A stretch of 64,000 nt of DNA from Acidobacteriota bacterium. Lineage in GTDB: Bacteria; Acidobacteriota; Blastocatellia; RBC074. Numbering within the stretch: the first letter of the stretch is position 1; the number at the start of each line of letters is the position of its first letter. Shown here piece by piece: positions 8,701 to 18,627 of this stretch. The stretch lies in the NCBI GenBank assembly GCA_016710075.1, contig JADJLO010000018.1, positions 117,934 to 181,933 of the forward strand, given 5' to 3'. The translations under genes were made by a program, and so were the position numbers. The notes below the pieces were generated by a model. It had not been told where the DNA came from. It saw only the letters and a program-made list of their open reading frames with translations, and made no database searches.

Positions 8701-10230
8701 TTGACGCTCAGGAAAGTGGTTGTGGCAGAAAGAAAATACATCGAGAATCTGCGAACCAGTGTTGTCGCCGGGGCCGGTCAGGTACGCCAATGGATGGCCG
8801 AACAGTTTACGCCTGTCGATGCTAAAGCGGACTGGCGTTCGCTGGCAAAGACTTTTTTTAAGCTGGGAGCAACCGGATTCGGCGGCGGTATTGCAGTCAT
8901 ATCCCAGATTCGGCGACTGGTTGTACGCGAGCGGAAGTGGCTTTCCGAGGAGGAGTTTCTCGATGCGGTGTCGCTTGCGCAAAGCCTTCCCGGCGCGAAT
9001 GCGGCAAACGCCATCAGCTATATCGGCCTGAAAATCGGAGGAATCAAGGGCTCGCTGGTCTCCCTCGTGAGCTTCATCATTCCATCCTTCCTGATGATGA
9101 TCGCGCTGACCATCGCTCACGACAATCTCTACCAAATACCGGCGGCTCAAAACATCTTTCTTGGCTTCAACGCTGCAGTTGTGGGTTTGATAGCCGCCAC
9201 GACAGCGCGCCTGAGCAAAACTGCCATGCAGCAGCAATGGCACCTTGAGCTTGGAGTTGGCGTGGCCTTCATGCTGATCTTCACGCAGACGACGATTGTC
9301 GAGGTCGTTCTGATTGCGGGTATGACAGGTATCTTCATCAAGTCATACAAGACTCGCATCAGACAGCGCGTCAGACAGCAGTTACGAAAAGATCGGCAGA
9401 ACATTTCCCGCAGTGCATCAGTCGAGCAGAAGGCACGCCAACAGGCTGCCGAGATGATTGAGAACCCTGACAAGCTGACCGGGGATTACACGACGATCAC
9501 GCCGGCCAAGGATGCCAGGGATAAAGACAAGGATATTGAAGAAATAAAACCGGAGCCTGACAAAGATGGTGAGAACCCGTTCATTCCGATTGCAGGAAAG
9601 CGCGGAGTCACAAGCAAGCTCAGGTCGTTCGCCCCGATCCTCATGTTGCCGTTGCTGGCGTGGCAGATCATCACGAAGTTCGTGGTGCTCTGGCAATTAA
9701 TCACGATTTTTCTGAGGGTTGGGACGGTAACCTTCGGCGGCGGTTTCGTCATGATCCCGCAGATTGAAAATGACGTTGTCAACATACATCAATGGATGGA
9801 TCACCGGACCTTTGCCGACGGCATGGCATTCGGGCAGATCACACCCGGGCCGGTCTTGATCACCGCGACATTCATCGGCTACAAGGTCTCCGGAATCATC
9901 GGCGCGATCGCCACTACGATTGCCGCTTTTCTTCCATCATTCATCATGACGCTTATCGCGGGGGCATCAATCAACAGGTTCCGGACAAACTTTCATGTGC
10001 AGGCATTTCTTGCGGGAGTCGCTCCGGCAGTTGTCGGCATGCTCGCAGCTGCAGGAGTCAGCCTTGCCAAATCGGGGCTCGGCACACCTCTCAGTTACGG
10101 CGTCGCAACCGTGGCGTTCCTTCTCATGCTTCGGGCAAAACTCAATCCGGTGATCATCATTTTCGGCTGCGGCCTGCTTCAACTTGCGGTGTCGCTCGGG
10201 CTGGTCAGCTGGTTCCCGCTGGCAAGGTGA
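8701..10230 (+). CDS. chrA: Chromate transporter, two-domain ChrA
   Basis: About 509 residues. The ChrA family exports chromate from the cytoplasm by proton-coupled transport. Both homologous halves are present: each begins with FxxxGxxxFGGG (FFKLGATGFGGGIAVI at about 57 and LRVGTVTFGGGFVMI at about 338) and each has a Q..PGP or Q.LPGAN loop. The halves are joined by an unusually long, charged, proline/lysine-rich linker (about residues 225-305), which makes the protein longer than common ChrA. Starts at TTG 8701, GTG 8716 and GTG 8722 are all possible; AGGAAA favours 8722. Substrate specificity for chromate is inferred from the family only. Confidence 0.88.
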   Translation: MTLRKVVVAERKYIENLRTSVVAGAGQVRQWMAEQFTPVDAKADWRSLAKTFFKLGATGFGGGIAVISQIRRLVVRERKWLSEEEFLDAVSLAQSLPGANAANAISYIGLKIGGIKGSLVSLVSFIIPSFLMMIALTIAHDNLYQIPAAQNIFLGFNAAVVGLIAATTARLSKTAMQQQWHLELGVGVAFMLIFTQTTIVEVVLIAGMTGIFIKSYKTRIRQRVRQQLRKDRQNISRSASVEQKARQQAAEMIENPDKLTGDYTTITPAKDARDKDKDIEEIKPEPDKDGENPFIPIAGKRGVTSKLRSFAPILMLPLLAWQIITKFVVLWQLITIFLRVGTVTFGGGFVMIPQIENDVVNIHQWMDHRTFADGMAFGQITPGPVLITATFIGYKVSGIIGAIATTIAAFLPSFIMTLIAGASINRFRTNFHVQAFLAGVAPAVVGMLAAAGVSLAKSGLGTPLSYGVATVAFLLMLRAKLNPVIIIFGCGLLQLAVSLGLVSWFPLAR

Positions 10231-10240
10231 GACTGGAATC

Positions 10241-11614
10241 ATGGCTCAAGGATTAACGGCGAAACAAATAGAAGCATACGGGCGCGACGGCTTCCTGCTG
10301 ATTGAAAATTTCGCAAGCAGGGAAGAATGCGCCGAGCTGAAAAATCGCGCGGACGAGCTTGTCGAGGCATTCGACCCTGAGGGAGTCATCTCGATCTTCA
10401 CGACGCGGGAGCAGACCCGCAGCAGCGACCAATATTTTCTCGATTCCGGCGACAAGATTCGTTTCTTTTTTGAAGAGGACGCTTTTTCACCTGACGGCAG
10501 CCTCAAACATGGGAAGGCCAGGTCGATAAACAAGATCGGACATGCTCTGCATATTCTGGATCCGGTCTTTGAGAGATTTTCGCGAAAGCCCGAACTCGCG
10601 GCAATAGCCACCAGTCTGGGCATTGAAGATCCCCTCATGCTGCAATCGATGTACATCTTCAAGCAGCCCAATATCGGAGGAGAGGTCACCTGCCACCAGG
10701 ATGCGACATTTCTTTACACCGATCCCATCAGCGTTACCGGTTTTTGGTTTGCACTCGAGGATGCCACGTTGGAAAATGGGTGTCTTCACGCAATTCCGGG
10801 CGGCCACAAACATGGCCTGAAGAAACGATTTGTTCGCAACGAATCGGACGGCACTCAATTCGAGGTGTTCGACGATTCGCCCTGGCAGGACGATCTGGCG
10901 ATTCCGATTGAGGCGCCTGCAGGCACTCTGGTCATCCTGCACGGGCTGCTGCCGCATCTGAGCTATGCCAACCGTTCGCCCAAATCGCGGCACGCCTTTA
11001 CGCTGCACGTCATTGACCGAGCCTGCGATTATCCGGCAGATAACTGGCTGAGAAGAGAGAGTTCAAAGTTTCAAGGTTTAAAGTTTAAACCACTTCGTCT
11101 AATGGAAATAAAACTGAAAAGCTGCGTGTTGCGGAGATGGAAGACCGGCGATGAGGAATCGCTGATCCGCCATGCAAACAATTACAAAATATGGCGTAAT
11201 GTGCGTGACCGGTTCCCGCACCCTTACACTCTTGAAGACGCCCGGATGTGGATCGATTATTCGCAGCGTGAGGATCCGCAAACAGGATTTGCCATAGTAG
11301 TCGATGGAAAAGCGGTGGGCGGCATCGGAGTTATTCCGCAAACTGACATCTATCGGCGGACTGCAGAGATCGGTTACTGGCTTGGCGAAGAGTTCTGGGG
11401 ACGCGGCATCATGACGGAAGCAGTCAAAGCGGTAACCGATTGGGCATTTGAGAATTTCGAGATCTGCCGGATCTATGCGGGTGTACTCGAGTGGAATCCG
11501 GGTTCGATGAAGGTTCTTGAAAAAGCCGGTTATCGTTTCGAAGCTCGATTGCGTATGGCCGCCACCAAGGAAGACACAACGATGGACGATTTCATTTACT
11601 CGGTAGTCCGGTAG
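10241..11614 (+). CDS. Phytanoyl-CoA dioxygenase domain fused to GNAT acetyltransferase
   Basis: One 457-residue open frame. Residues 1-272 are a PhyH-type Fe(II)/2-oxoglutarate dioxygenase with the iron ligands HQD (H152, D154) and H239, and R250 as the likely 2-oxoglutarate contact. Residues 288-457 are a RimJ/RimL-type N-acetyltransferase, with EIGYWLGEEFWGRGIM as the acetyl-CoA loop and LEWNPGSMKVLEKAGY. The joint (about 272-287) is encoded by AT-rich heptamer repeats (11058-11090), the same kind found between genes elsewhere. An ATG at 11102 would start a normal free-standing acetyltransferase, but it has no Shine-Dalgarno. So two genes have probably been joined by a repeat that lacks a stop in this frame. 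The upstream start is ATG 10241. Confidence 0.8.
   Translation: MAQGLTAKQIEAYGRDGFLLIENFASREECAELKNRADELVEAFDPEGVISIFTTREQTRSSDQYFLDSGDKIRFFFEEDAFSPDGSLKHGKARSINKIGHALHILDPVFERFSRKPELAAIATSLGIEDPLMLQSMYIFKQPNIGGEVTCHQDATFLYTDPISVTGFWFALEDATLENGCLHAIPGGHKHGLKKRFVRNESDGTQFEVFDDSPWQDDLAIPIEAPAGTLVILHGLLPHLSYANRSPKSRHAFTLHVIDRACDYPADNWLRRESSKFQGLKFKPLRLMEIKLKSCVLRRWKTGDEESLIRHANNYKIWRNVRDRFPHPYTLEDARMWIDYSQREDPQTGFAIVVDGKAVGGIGVIPQTDIYRRTAEIGYWLGEEFWGRGIMTEAVKAVTDWAFENFEICRIYAGVLEWNPGSMKVLEKAGYRFEARLRMAATKEDTTMDDFIYSVVR
11058..11090. repeat. Heptamer repeat inside an open reading frame
   Basis: GTTCAAAG, GTTTCAAGG and GTTTAAAGTTTAAA units in series, matching the intergenic 7-bp family, but here translated in frame between the PhyH and GNAT domains. 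Confidence 0.75.
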
Positions 11615-11680
11615 CAAGAAAGCAATAAGACTGAAAATCAAACATAAATCGAATTCATAGAATCCAGGAGATAACCATTT

Positions 11681-13801
11681 ATGAGTGAACTTGTAACATT
11701 AAGTAAAGATGGCGAAATAGGAGTAATCACGGTCAACAATCCTCCGGTGAACGCACTGAGCCCGGGAGTTCCGGAAGGGATCGCGGCATCGATTGAGGCA
11801 ATTACAAAAGACGATTCGATCAAGGGCGCAGTCATGATTGGAGCCGGGCAGACTTTCATCGCGGGCGCTGATATCCGCGAATTCGGAAAGATCACCTCGG
11901 GACAGCGAAAGGAAGGAATCAATTTTCACATGGTCCTGCAGATGATCGAGGATTGCCCCAAGCCGGTTGTCGCGGCGATACACGGCACGGCATTTGGAGG
12001 CGGTCTTGAAGTGGCAATGGCCTTTCATTATCGCGTGGCGGTTCCGGCGGCCCAGGTCGGTCAGCCCGAAGTCAAACTCGGTCTGATTCCGGGGGCTGCG
12101 GGGACGGTCAGGCTTCCGCGACTGGCCGGCGTGGCCAGAGCCGTTCAAATGTGCGCAGACGGAAATCCGATCAGCGCTAAGGAAGCTCTGGAAAGCGGCA
12201 TCGTTGACGCGGTAGTCGAGGGGGATCTTTTACAGGGAGCGATCGCCTTCGTCCGAGAAAAGATCGCTTCGGGCGAGACTCCGCGCAAGACCCGTGAACG
12301 CAACGAAAAGCTCGGCGATGAAGCCTCGAACGCGCCGGTATTTGCCGCGGCGCGCGACCTTGCCAAAAAGACCGCGCGCGGGATGATGGCGCCACAGGCC
12401 GCCATCGATGCCGTCGAAGCCGCGACGAAGCTGCCTTTTATCGACGCGGTTAAGAAGGAAGCCGAGCTTTTTCAGCAGTGCCTCTTCTCCGATCAATCGA
12501 AGGCGTTGATTCATGTCTTCTTCGGTGAGCGTGAAGTCGCAAGGATTCCCGACATCCCCAAAGACGTCAAACCCTTCGAGATCAGGAAAGCGGCGGTTAT
12601 CGGGGCCGGAACGATGGGCGGCGGCATCGCCATGAATTACGCCAACGCCGGAATCCCGGTCATCATCAAGGAGACGGCGCAGGACTTCCTCGATCGCGGC
12701 ATGGCAATCATCCGCAAAAACTATGAAAACTCCGTTAGGAAAGGCCGCTTCAGCCAGGAGACCATGGACAAGAGGATGGCGCTGATTACCCCACAGCTCA
12801 CATACGACGGCTTTGAAGACGCCGACATTGTCGTCGAGGCCGTTTTCGAAGGCATGGAGCTTAAGAAACAGATCTTCGGCGAACTCGACAAGATCTGCAA
12901 ACAGGGTGCGATACTCGCATCGAACACCTCCACGCTCGACATCGATGAAATCGCATCTGCGACGACCAGACCGGAGTTTGTCATCGGCCATCATTTCTTC
13001 AGCCCCGCAAATGTCATGAGGCTGCTCGAAATCGTTCGCGGCAAGGCGACAAATAAGGAGGTCATCGCGACCTCCATGGCTTTGGCGAAGAAGCTGAAGA
13101 AAGTCGGAGTGCTGGTGGGCAACTGCAACGGTTTTGTCGGCAACAGAATGCTGCATCAATACGGTCGCGAAGCCCAGTTCCTGGTTGAAGAAGGAGCCAG
13201 ACCGCAGGATGTCGATGGAGCGCTCTACAATTTCGGCATGGCCATGGGTCCGCTTGCGGTTGGAGATCTGGCAGGCCTCGATGTCGGCTGGAGAATTCGC
13301 AAGGAACATGCTCACCTGCGGGTCGCCGGCGACCGATACCCTCTTGTCGCCGACAGACTTTGCGAGATGGGCCGTTATGGCCAGAAGACCGGAGCGGGCT
13401 GGTACAAGTACGACGAAAACCGCAAGACGATACCCGATCCGGAGGTCGACAAGCTGATTGAAGAGGTCGCCGCCGAGCAGGGCATCAAACGCCGGACAAT
13501 CACTGAGGATGAAATCATCGAACGCACGCAGTACGCGCTGATCAACGAAGGCGCTAAGATCCTCGAAGAGGGCATCGCACTGCGCGCCGTCGACATCGAC
13601 ATCATCTATCTCAACGGTTATGGTTACCCGGCAAGGCGCGGCGGCCCGATGTGGTATGCGGATGCCGTCGGCTTGAAAAAAGTCTACGATCGAATCTGCC
13701 GGTTCCACGAAGAACACGGTAAAATCTGGGCTCCGGCGCCCCTGCTCAAAAAGCTTGCCGAGGAAGGCAGAACTTTCGCCGATTTCGACAAGCAGAAATA
13801 G
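11681..13801 (+). CDS. fadB: Fatty-acid oxidation complex alpha subunit (enoyl-CoA hydratase / 3-hydroxyacyl-CoA dehydrogenase)
   Basis: A 706-residue bifunctional enzyme. Residues 1-190 are a crotonase domain with both catalytic Glu positions (FGGGLEVAM and QPEVKLGLIPG). Residues from about 300 form the NAD-binding domain (VIGAGTMGGGIA at 305-317), with the catalytic His in GHHFFSPANVM, followed by two C-terminal helical dehydrogenase domains. It hydrates enoyl-CoA and oxidises the hydroxyacyl-CoA in beta-oxidation. AGGAG precedes the ATG. The thiolase at 14581 is the natural partner, separated by a DJ-1 family gene. Confidence 0.93.
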   Translation: MSELVTLSKDGEIGVITVNNPPVNALSPGVPEGIAASIEAITKDDSIKGAVMIGAGQTFIAGADIREFGKITSGQRKEGINFHMVLQMIEDCPKPVVAAIHGTAFGGGLEVAMAFHYRVAVPAAQVGQPEVKLGLIPGAAGTVRLPRLAGVARAVQMCADGNPISAKEALESGIVDAVVEGDLLQGAIAFVREKIASGETPRKTRERNEKLGDEASNAPVFAAARDLAKKTARGMMAPQAAIDAVEAATKLPFIDAVKKEAELFQQCLFSDQSKALIHVFFGEREVARIPDIPKDVKPFEIRKAAVIGAGTMGGGIAMNYANAGIPVIIKETAQDFLDRGMAIIRKNYENSVRKGRFSQETMDKRMALITPQLTYDGFEDADIVVEAVFEGMELKKQIFGELDKICKQGAILASNTSTLDIDEIASATTRPEFVIGHHFFSPANVMRLLEIVRGKATNKEVIATSMALAKKLKKVGVLVGNCNGFVGNRMLHQYGREAQFLVEEGARPQDVDGALYNFGMAMGPLAVGDLAGLDVGWRIRKEHAHLRVAGDRYPLVADRLCEMGRYGQKTGAGWYKYDENRKTIPDPEVDKLIEEVAAEQGIKRRTITEDEIIERTQYALINEGAKILEEGIALRAVDIDIIYLNGYGYPARRGGPMWYADAVGLKKVYDRICRFHEEHGKIWAPAPLLKKLAEEGRTFADFDKQK

Positions 13802-13866
13802 CCGTTCAAGAATGCGCGGCGGCGGGTGTTTTCTCATTCGCCATCGCGTATGCTGAGAAAGAGATC

Positions 13867-14499
13867 ATGGAAATCGCAATCCTGCTTTTCGACAAGCTGA
13901 CAATGCTCGATGCGATCGGGCCATACGAGGTTCTGAGTCGTATTCCCGACGCAAGAGTAAAAATGGTCGCCGCTGAGGCTGGAATAATCCGCAATGATCG
14001 CGGCAGCCTTGGGATTGTCGCCGATTATTCGCTCGATGAAGTCGTCCGGCCCGACGTTGTTGTGGTTCCCGGCGGCCTGGGACAATCTGACCTGATGAAT
14101 GACGAGAAGGTCCTGAGCTGGATCCGCAAAGTTCACGAAACATCGCGCTGGACGACATCTGTTTGCACGGGCTCTCTGTTGCTCGCCTCCGCCGGGCTGC
14201 TCAAGGGGCTCAAAGCCACCAGCCACTGGCTGGCTTACGATGCTCTGCGCTCACTCGGCGCCGAGCCGGTCTCAGAGCGTGTCGTCATCGAAGGCAGAAT
14301 CATTACCGCCGCGGGCGTTTCGGCGGGAATCGATATGGCTCTGGCTCTGGTCGCGCGCGAATGCGGAGACGACACTGCCGGAGCAATCCAGCTTCAGATC
14401 GAATACGATCCGCAACCGCCCTTCGATGCCGGGGCGCCGCACAAAGCTCCTCCTGAACTGGTCGAACTGCTTCGCAGCAAAAGCCGCTTCAGGCATTAA
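13867..14499 (+). CDS. DJ-1/PfpI family protein (isonitrile hydratase-like)
   Basis: A 210-residue class-I glutamine-amidotransferase-like protein. The acidic residue of the family lies in AIGPYEVLSR, and the nucleophile elbow is SVCTGSLLLA (Cys about 99), followed by the helix ATSHWLAYDAL. These match the DJ-1/PfpI group that includes isonitrile hydratase InhA and the ligand domain of AraC-type regulators. No helix-turn-helix is present. The true substrate is unknown. Its place between fadB and fadA suggests co-expression with beta-oxidation but no clear metabolic link. Confidence 0.85.
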   Translation: MEIAILLFDKLTMLDAIGPYEVLSRIPDARVKMVAAEAGIIRNDRGSLGIVADYSLDEVVRPDVVVVPGGLGQSDLMNDEKVLSWIRKVHETSRWTTSVCTGSLLLASAGLLKGLKATSHWLAYDALRSLGAEPVSERVVIEGRIITAAGVSAGIDMALALVARECGDDTAGAIQLQIEYDPQPPFDAGAPHKAPPELVELLRSKSRFRH

Positions 14500-14580
14500 A
14501 TTAATTTGATCAATATTCTCCGGTGGTTTCACAGCCGGAGAGTTTCTTATCCAAATTTCTCCGAAAGGACACCATAAAAT

Positions 14581-15768
<1,188 letters not shown>

Positions 15769-15776
15769 ACAGATTA

Positions 15777-15918
15777 GATTACGAAACAGACGAAATAAAC
15801 GAAACAAACTAAAAAAACAAAAAATAGCAGGGTTCGTGAATCTCGATTATTTGGGATATCACGAGCCATCATCGATTTTGTATTTTGATCGCCTGAATTT
15901 TTCGTCTGTTTCGTAATC
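15777..15918. repeat. 9-bp-period inverted-repeat element, copy 1
   Basis: The left arm GATTAC + GAAACAGAC + GAAATAAAC + GAAACAAAC (15777-15809) is partly mirrored by the right arm TTTTTCGTCTGTTTCGTAATC ending at 15918. The interior differs from other copies. It lies between fadA and modA. Confidence 0.8.
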
Positions 15919-15956
15919 TTCCCCATTCGATTCGTAACCCAGATTGGAGCAAGTGA

Positions 15957-16748
15957 TTGTTGAAAGTTTTATCGACACTCATTCTGTCGATTCTCATTTG
16001 CCTGGCGGGGTGCAGCTCAAAAAAAGATAGTCTCGTGGTATCGGCCGCAGCGGATTTAATGCCGGCCTTCACCGAGATGGGGGTGCTCTTTGAGAAGGAG
16101 ACTGGAATCAAGACTACCTTCAATTTCGGATCGACCGGGCAGCTCGCCCAGCAGATAGAGAAAGGCGCGCCGGTGGATCTTTTTGCCGCAGCCAATCAAT
16201 CCTTCATCGATGAGCTCGAGAAAAAGGGATTGATCATCTCTGAAACAAGAGCTCTTTATGCCCAGGGAAGGATCGTGATCTGGACGCGGATGGAGAGCAC
16301 ACTGAAACCTGCCACTCTGGAAGACCTGACAAATCCCGAAATCGGTAAGATAGCCATCGCAAATCCGGACCATGCGCCATATGGCGCGGCCGCACGCGAG
16401 GCGCTACAAAGTGCGGGCATCTGGGAGAAAGTCTCACCCAAACTGATTTTCGGCGAGAATATTCGCCAGACAATGCAATACGCCGAGAGCGGAAATGTCG
16501 CTGCGGCAATCGTCGCGCTTTCACTCTGCCGGCAGGGTGAAGGTCGTTGGGTCGTGGTCCCTGCTGAATTGCACAAACCTCTCAATCAGGCATTGGCGGT
16601 GATCAAAAACAGCCGGCACGAATCTGAGGCGAGGCGATTCGCCCAATTCATCAACAGTGAAACAGGCAGGGGCATCATGCGTAACTACGGATTCACGCTC
16701 CCTTCCTCCGGGTCGATACCGGTTAATCGAACGGCTGAGAGCAAATGA
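15957..16748 (+). CDS. modA: Molybdate ABC transporter substrate-binding lipoprotein
   Basis: A 263-residue periplasmic binding protein for molybdate/tungstate. An N-terminal signal with lipobox LAGC (Cys about 19) predicts a membrane-anchored lipoprotein. The ligand-binding signature follows: VSAAADLMPAFTEM, FNFGSTGQLAQQIEKGAPVD and FAAANQSFIDEL. The start is TTG at 15957 with GGAG 7 nt before it. The stop overlaps the modB start (ATGA), so modA, modB and modC form one operon. Confidence 0.92.
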   Translation: MLKVLSTLILSILICLAGCSSKKDSLVVSAAADLMPAFTEMGVLFEKETGIKTTFNFGSTGQLAQQIEKGAPVDLFAAANQSFIDELEKKGLIISETRALYAQGRIVIWTRMESTLKPATLEDLTNPEIGKIAIANPDHAPYGAAAREALQSAGIWEKVSPKLIFGENIRQTMQYAESGNVAAAIVALSLCRQGEGRWVVVPAELHKPLNQALAVIKNSRHESEARRFAQFINSETGRGIMRNYGFTLPSSGSIPVNRTAESK

Positions 16749-17395
16749 ACTGGAGCGCCGTCATCCTTTCGCTGCAGGTTACGGCCGTCGCCACGGCGTT
16801 TCTATTCGTTTTCGGACTGGCGCTGGCGCTGCTGCTGTCGCGATACAGTTTCCCCGGCCGTACAATTGTCGAAACTCTGGTCAACCTGCCGCTCGTGCTG
16901 CCTCCAAGCGTTGTCGGTTATTACCTGCTGGTCGGGCTTGGACGAGGCAGTCCGATATTCGACCGGTTCGATATTCACATTCTCTTCACCTGGCAGGCTG
17001 CGGCGATCGCATCGACCATAGTCGGATTGCCGCTCATGGTGCAGACTTCGAGGGCGGCAATTGCCGGCATCGATCCGAATCTTGAAAACGCCGCACGCAC
17101 GCTTGGATCAACCGAGATGGAGTTGCTCTGGCGGGTAACCTTCCCGCTGGCCCGGCGCGGCATCCTCGCCGGCCTGGTTTTAGGAGCCGCCCGCTCTCTG
17201 GGTGAATTCGGTGCGACCCTCATGATCGCCGGGAATATCCCCGGACAAACTCAAACACTTCCGCTGGCAATCTATGACGCTGTTCAAAACCGGCGCTACG
17301 ACCTGGCAAATCGAATGGTGCTGGTTATGACCGTTATCTCATTCGGAGTTCTCTGGTGGGCACGACGTCTCGAAAAAAACCGTCGATTTAAATAA
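16745..17395 (+). CDS. modB: Molybdate ABC transporter permease
   Basis: A 216-residue inner-membrane permease with about five hydrophobic helices. The cytoplasmic coupling loop (EAA-type) reads ENAARTLGSTEMELLWRVTFP, and GAARSLGEFGATLMIAGNIPG is a ModB signature. It forms the channel for molybdate passed on by ModA. Confidence 0.93.
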   Translation: MNWSAVILSLQVTAVATAFLFVFGLALALLLSRYSFPGRTIVETLVNLPLVLPPSVVGYYLLVGLGRGSPIFDRFDIHILFTWQAAAIASTIVGLPLMVQTSRAAIAGIDPNLENAARTLGSTEMELLWRVTFPLARRGILAGLVLGAARSLGEFGATLMIAGNIPGQTQTLPLAIYDAVQNRRYDLANRMVLVMTVISFGVLWWARRLEKNRRFK

Positions 17396-17399
17396 ATCT

Positions 17400-18461
17400 A
17401 TGAAACCGGATTTAAAATTGAATTTTGAAAGGAAGCTGGCAAGTTTCAAACTTTCGGTTCAACTCAGTGTGCACGCAGAGGTGCTCGTGCTCTTCGGCCC
17501 GTCCGGTTCGGGTAAAACGCAGACGCTCAATTCCATTGCCGGGCTGGTCGAACCGGACGAAGGCGAAATCGTTTTCGATCAGACGACGTTCTCCAGAAAA
17601 ACCGCAGGTCAGGCGAGAGTAAGTCTGCCGGCGCGAAGCAGGCGCGTCGGATATGTGTTTCAGAATTACGCTCTCTTTCCTCACCTGACGGCCCTTCAGA
17701 ACATTGAATTCCCCTTGCGAAAACGGGGTGAGGCGAGAACGCGCGCGCGCGATTTACTCAGCAAAATGCATCTCGAAGACCTCGCAGGTCGTTACCCTCA
17801 CGAGCTTTCCGGCGGGCAGCAGCAGCGTGTGGCCATAGCCAGATCGCTGGCCGCTGATTCCAGGCTGCTGCTTCTGGACGAACCTTTTTCCGCACTCGAC
17901 AGCTTTATCAGGGAACGGCTGCACGATGAGCTCCGCTCTCTGCAATCCGAATCCGACCTTGTGGTGATTTACGTGACTCATAACCTGGATGATGCTCTGG
18001 CGGTCGGCAACCGTCTGGCGATCATGCGTGAGGGACGCATCGAGCAGGCAGGTGATATCGAAACCGTGCTCGATCACCCGGCGAACCGCTCCGTGCTGGA
18101 AATCCTCGGACTCCCAAACATCCTCGGAACCTCGGTAACCGGCCATAACGATTCCCTGACGACTCTTGACTGGAATGGCCTGAGCCTGCACATACCTCAT
18201 TGTGAAGCCTCCCCAGGCACTACAATGACCGCCTTCATCTCTCCAAATGAGATCCGAATCGCCACAGCCGGTCAGAACCATCCAAACAGATTTAATGGAA
18301 CGGTGATTCGCAAACAGTTCGGTAGAATGGCTACGCGGGTTATCGTCCGACTGGAAAATGGCTGCGAAATAGAGGTCGTTCCCGCATCAAACATCCCCAC
18401 CATAGGCGAGAATATTTCAGTTGCCTTTCCGGTCGAGCGAATCAGAATGCTTGAAGGATAG
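17400..18461 (+). CDS. modC: Molybdate ABC transporter ATP-binding protein
   Basis: A 353-residue ATPase that drives the Mod permease. Walker A is GPSGSGKT (about 31-38), the ABC signature LSGGQQQR and Walker B LLLLDEPFSALD. The C-terminal part (about 285-353) is a MOP/TOBE domain, which in this family binds molybdate and adjusts activity. It starts 5 nt after modB. Confidence 0.93.
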   Translation: MKPDLKLNFERKLASFKLSVQLSVHAEVLVLFGPSGSGKTQTLNSIAGLVEPDEGEIVFDQTTFSRKTAGQARVSLPARSRRVGYVFQNYALFPHLTALQNIEFPLRKRGEARTRARDLLSKMHLEDLAGRYPHELSGGQQQRVAIARSLAADSRLLLLDEPFSALDSFIRERLHDELRSLQSESDLVVIYVTHNLDDALAVGNRLAIMREGRIEQAGDIETVLDHPANRSVLEILGLPNILGTSVTGHNDSLTTLDWNGLSLHIPHCEASPGTTMTAFISPNEIRIATAGQNHPNRFNGTVIRKQFGRMATRVIVRLENGCEIEVVPASNIPTIGENISVAFPVERIRMLEG

Positions 18462-18488
18462 ATAGCGAAATTGACGGAAAAGAAGCGG

Positions 18489-18623
18489 ATTACGAAACAG
18501 ACGAAAAGTTTTCAAGGGATAAGGAAACGTCTTTCATTCCGTGATACGTCTCCTGGGAGAATTGGTCAAATCTCCCCTTGAAAACTTTTCGTCTGTTTCG
18601 TTTATTTCGTCTGTTTCGTAATC
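18489..18623. repeat. 9-bp-period inverted-repeat element, copy 2
   Basis: The left arm 18489-18518 and the right arm 18577-18623 are complementary (GATTACGAAACAGACGAAAA ... and its complement), extended by TTTTCAAGG/CCTTGAAAA. It lies between the convergent modC and dapA genes, where it could act as a two-way terminator. Confidence 0.8.
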
Positions 18624-18627
18624 TGTT

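Noticed and set aside
10184..10240. Earlier start for the PhyH-GNAT gene inside chrA
   Set aside because: ATG 10241 begins the PhyH domain (MAQGLTAKQIEAYGRDGF) and avoids a long overlap with chrA.
12230..13837. 535-codon open frame on the minus strand
   Set aside because: It lies wholly opposite fadB, whose protein has clear motifs throughout; the minus-strand product has no recognisable domain and no ribosome binding site.
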